Source: DALYDK01 sp964415715 (lineage in GTDB: Bacteria; Patescibacteriota; Saccharimonadia; Saccharimonadales; CAIOMD01). Taken from it: a stretch of DNA of 6,298 bases. The first letter of the stretch is position 1. The number at the start of each line of letters is the position of its first letter. The notes below the pieces were generated by a model, which saw only the letters and a program-made list of their open reading frames with translations, did not search any database and was not told the DNA's origin. Shown here in pieces: positions 5,912 through 6,298 of this stretch. Both the position numbers and the translations under genes were made by a program. Location: positions 1 to 6,298 of the forward strand of contig CAYQBK010000060.1 in assembly GCA_964415715.1 (NCBI GenBank). Direction: 5' to 3'.

Positions 5912-6298
5912 ATGGGAAAGGGCATTAAAATAGGTATAGCAGGAGCAGGTGTACTTGCAGCTTGTTTTGTTGGTGATAAATTTGTTAAATGGCAAGCAGG
6001 ACCGGATATGCCAAAATATACAGTCAATGATGTTGCAAAATTTGTACTTGCCTGCCCACAAGGTGGCGCTACAGTTAGCAATGCGCCTGAAAATACGCTG
6101 CTAGTAAGTTGCCCAAGCGGAACCCCTAGTGTAGCTAAACCAATGAATAATTCAGTCCCCAATATAGTCATACCAGTCACCGGAGAACTATCACCCATAG
6201 GAAGAATTGCCTATCAGTTTGGAGTTAGCCCAGGTGTAGAAGTTGACAAGTCCACAGTTACACCAACTACTGTAGTACTAACAGCCAGCACCGCTGGT
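5912..6298 (+). CDS. Small secreted or lipid-anchored protein of unknown function (3' end cut by window)
   Basis: The frame stays open to the right edge, giving 129 residues without a stop. I do not recognise a family. The N-terminus has Lys at 3 and 6, a short Gly/Ala-rich hydrophobic run and LAAC at 15-18, which fits a lipobox with C18 as the lipidated residue; because hydrophobic residues continue after it (FVGDKFV), a plain N-terminal membrane anchor is also possible. The remainder is Pro, Thr, Val and Ser rich, as in exported proteins. Two similar pieces, VLACPQGG (45-52) and LVSCPSGT (64-71), are spaced 19 residues apart at their cysteines (C48, C67), which could pair as a disulfide. 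The end TVTPTTVVLTASTAG looks like a beta-rich or linker region. A consensus promoter and a Shine-Dalgarno directly upstream support the gene. The 121-bp gap to the CapA-family gene shows no clear terminator. Confidence 0.72.
   Translation, partial: MGKGIKIGIAGAGVLAACFVGDKFVKWQAGPDMPKYTVNDVAKFVLACPQGGATVSNAPENTLLVSCPSGTPSVAKPMNNSVPNIVIPVTGELSPIGRIAYQFGVSPGVEVDKSTVTPTTVVLTASTAG

Noticed and set aside
5890..6198. Reverse-strand frame of 102 codons at the right end
   Set aside because: It lies opposite the forward frame at 5912, which has a consensus promoter, a strong Shine-Dalgarno and an export-like N-terminus. The reverse frame has no such support.
1..6298. Mobile element, CRISPR array, tRNA or rRNA
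   Set aside because: I saw no direct repeat array, transposase motif, terminal inverted repeats, tRNA cloverleaf or rRNA segments on either strand.

Overview
This window reads as a piece of a bacterial chromosome, most likely from Patescibacteria/CPR and possibly Saccharibacteria. The suggestion rests on small densely packed genes, moderately AT-rich DNA, heavy use of the CTA leucine codon, and divergent but recognisable housekeeping proteins. TGA is used as a normal stop (end of recR), which argues against the CPR lineages that read TGA as glycine. The taxonomic guess is an inference from sequence feel, not a database match.

Layout, all genes on the + strand. Bases 3-1007 hold the C-terminal part of a polytopic membrane protein that resembles the PMT/ArnT (GT39-like) glycosyltransferases; its start lies off the left edge. 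It is followed, with gaps of 12 bp or less or by overlap, by a YbaB/EbfC nucleoid protein (1020-1313), RecR (1321-1929), a DHH/DHHA1 phosphoesterase (1926-2921) and cysteinyl-tRNA synthetase (2934-4355). These five genes look like one transcription unit. A 223-bp gap (4356-4578) carries two hairpins, the second followed by a T6 run, and a possible extended -10 box set so close to the next ATG that the next mRNA may be leaderless. Then come a membrane-anchored CapA-family metallophosphatase-like protein (4579-5790), a strong sigma-70-type promoter (5856-5884), and a small putative secreted or lipid-anchored protein of unknown function (5912 to the right edge, incomplete).

How the genes work together: YbaB and RecR are a familiar pair in recombinational repair, usually behind dnaX, which is not next to them here. 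The DHH protein may degrade short oligonucleotides or cyclic dinucleotides. CysS belongs to translation. The membrane protein, the CapA protein and the last gene belong to the cell envelope. Nothing here looks like a mobile element, CRISPR array or phage module.

The most notable signal is that three adjacent core enzymes each lack textbook residues while keeping the rest of their family signature. RecR has lost three of four zinc-finger cysteines. The DHH protein lacks the motif I histidine and the GGGH histidine. CysS has QIGN in place of HIGN. The tetranucleotide CTAG, rare in most bacteria, is also clearly over-represented.
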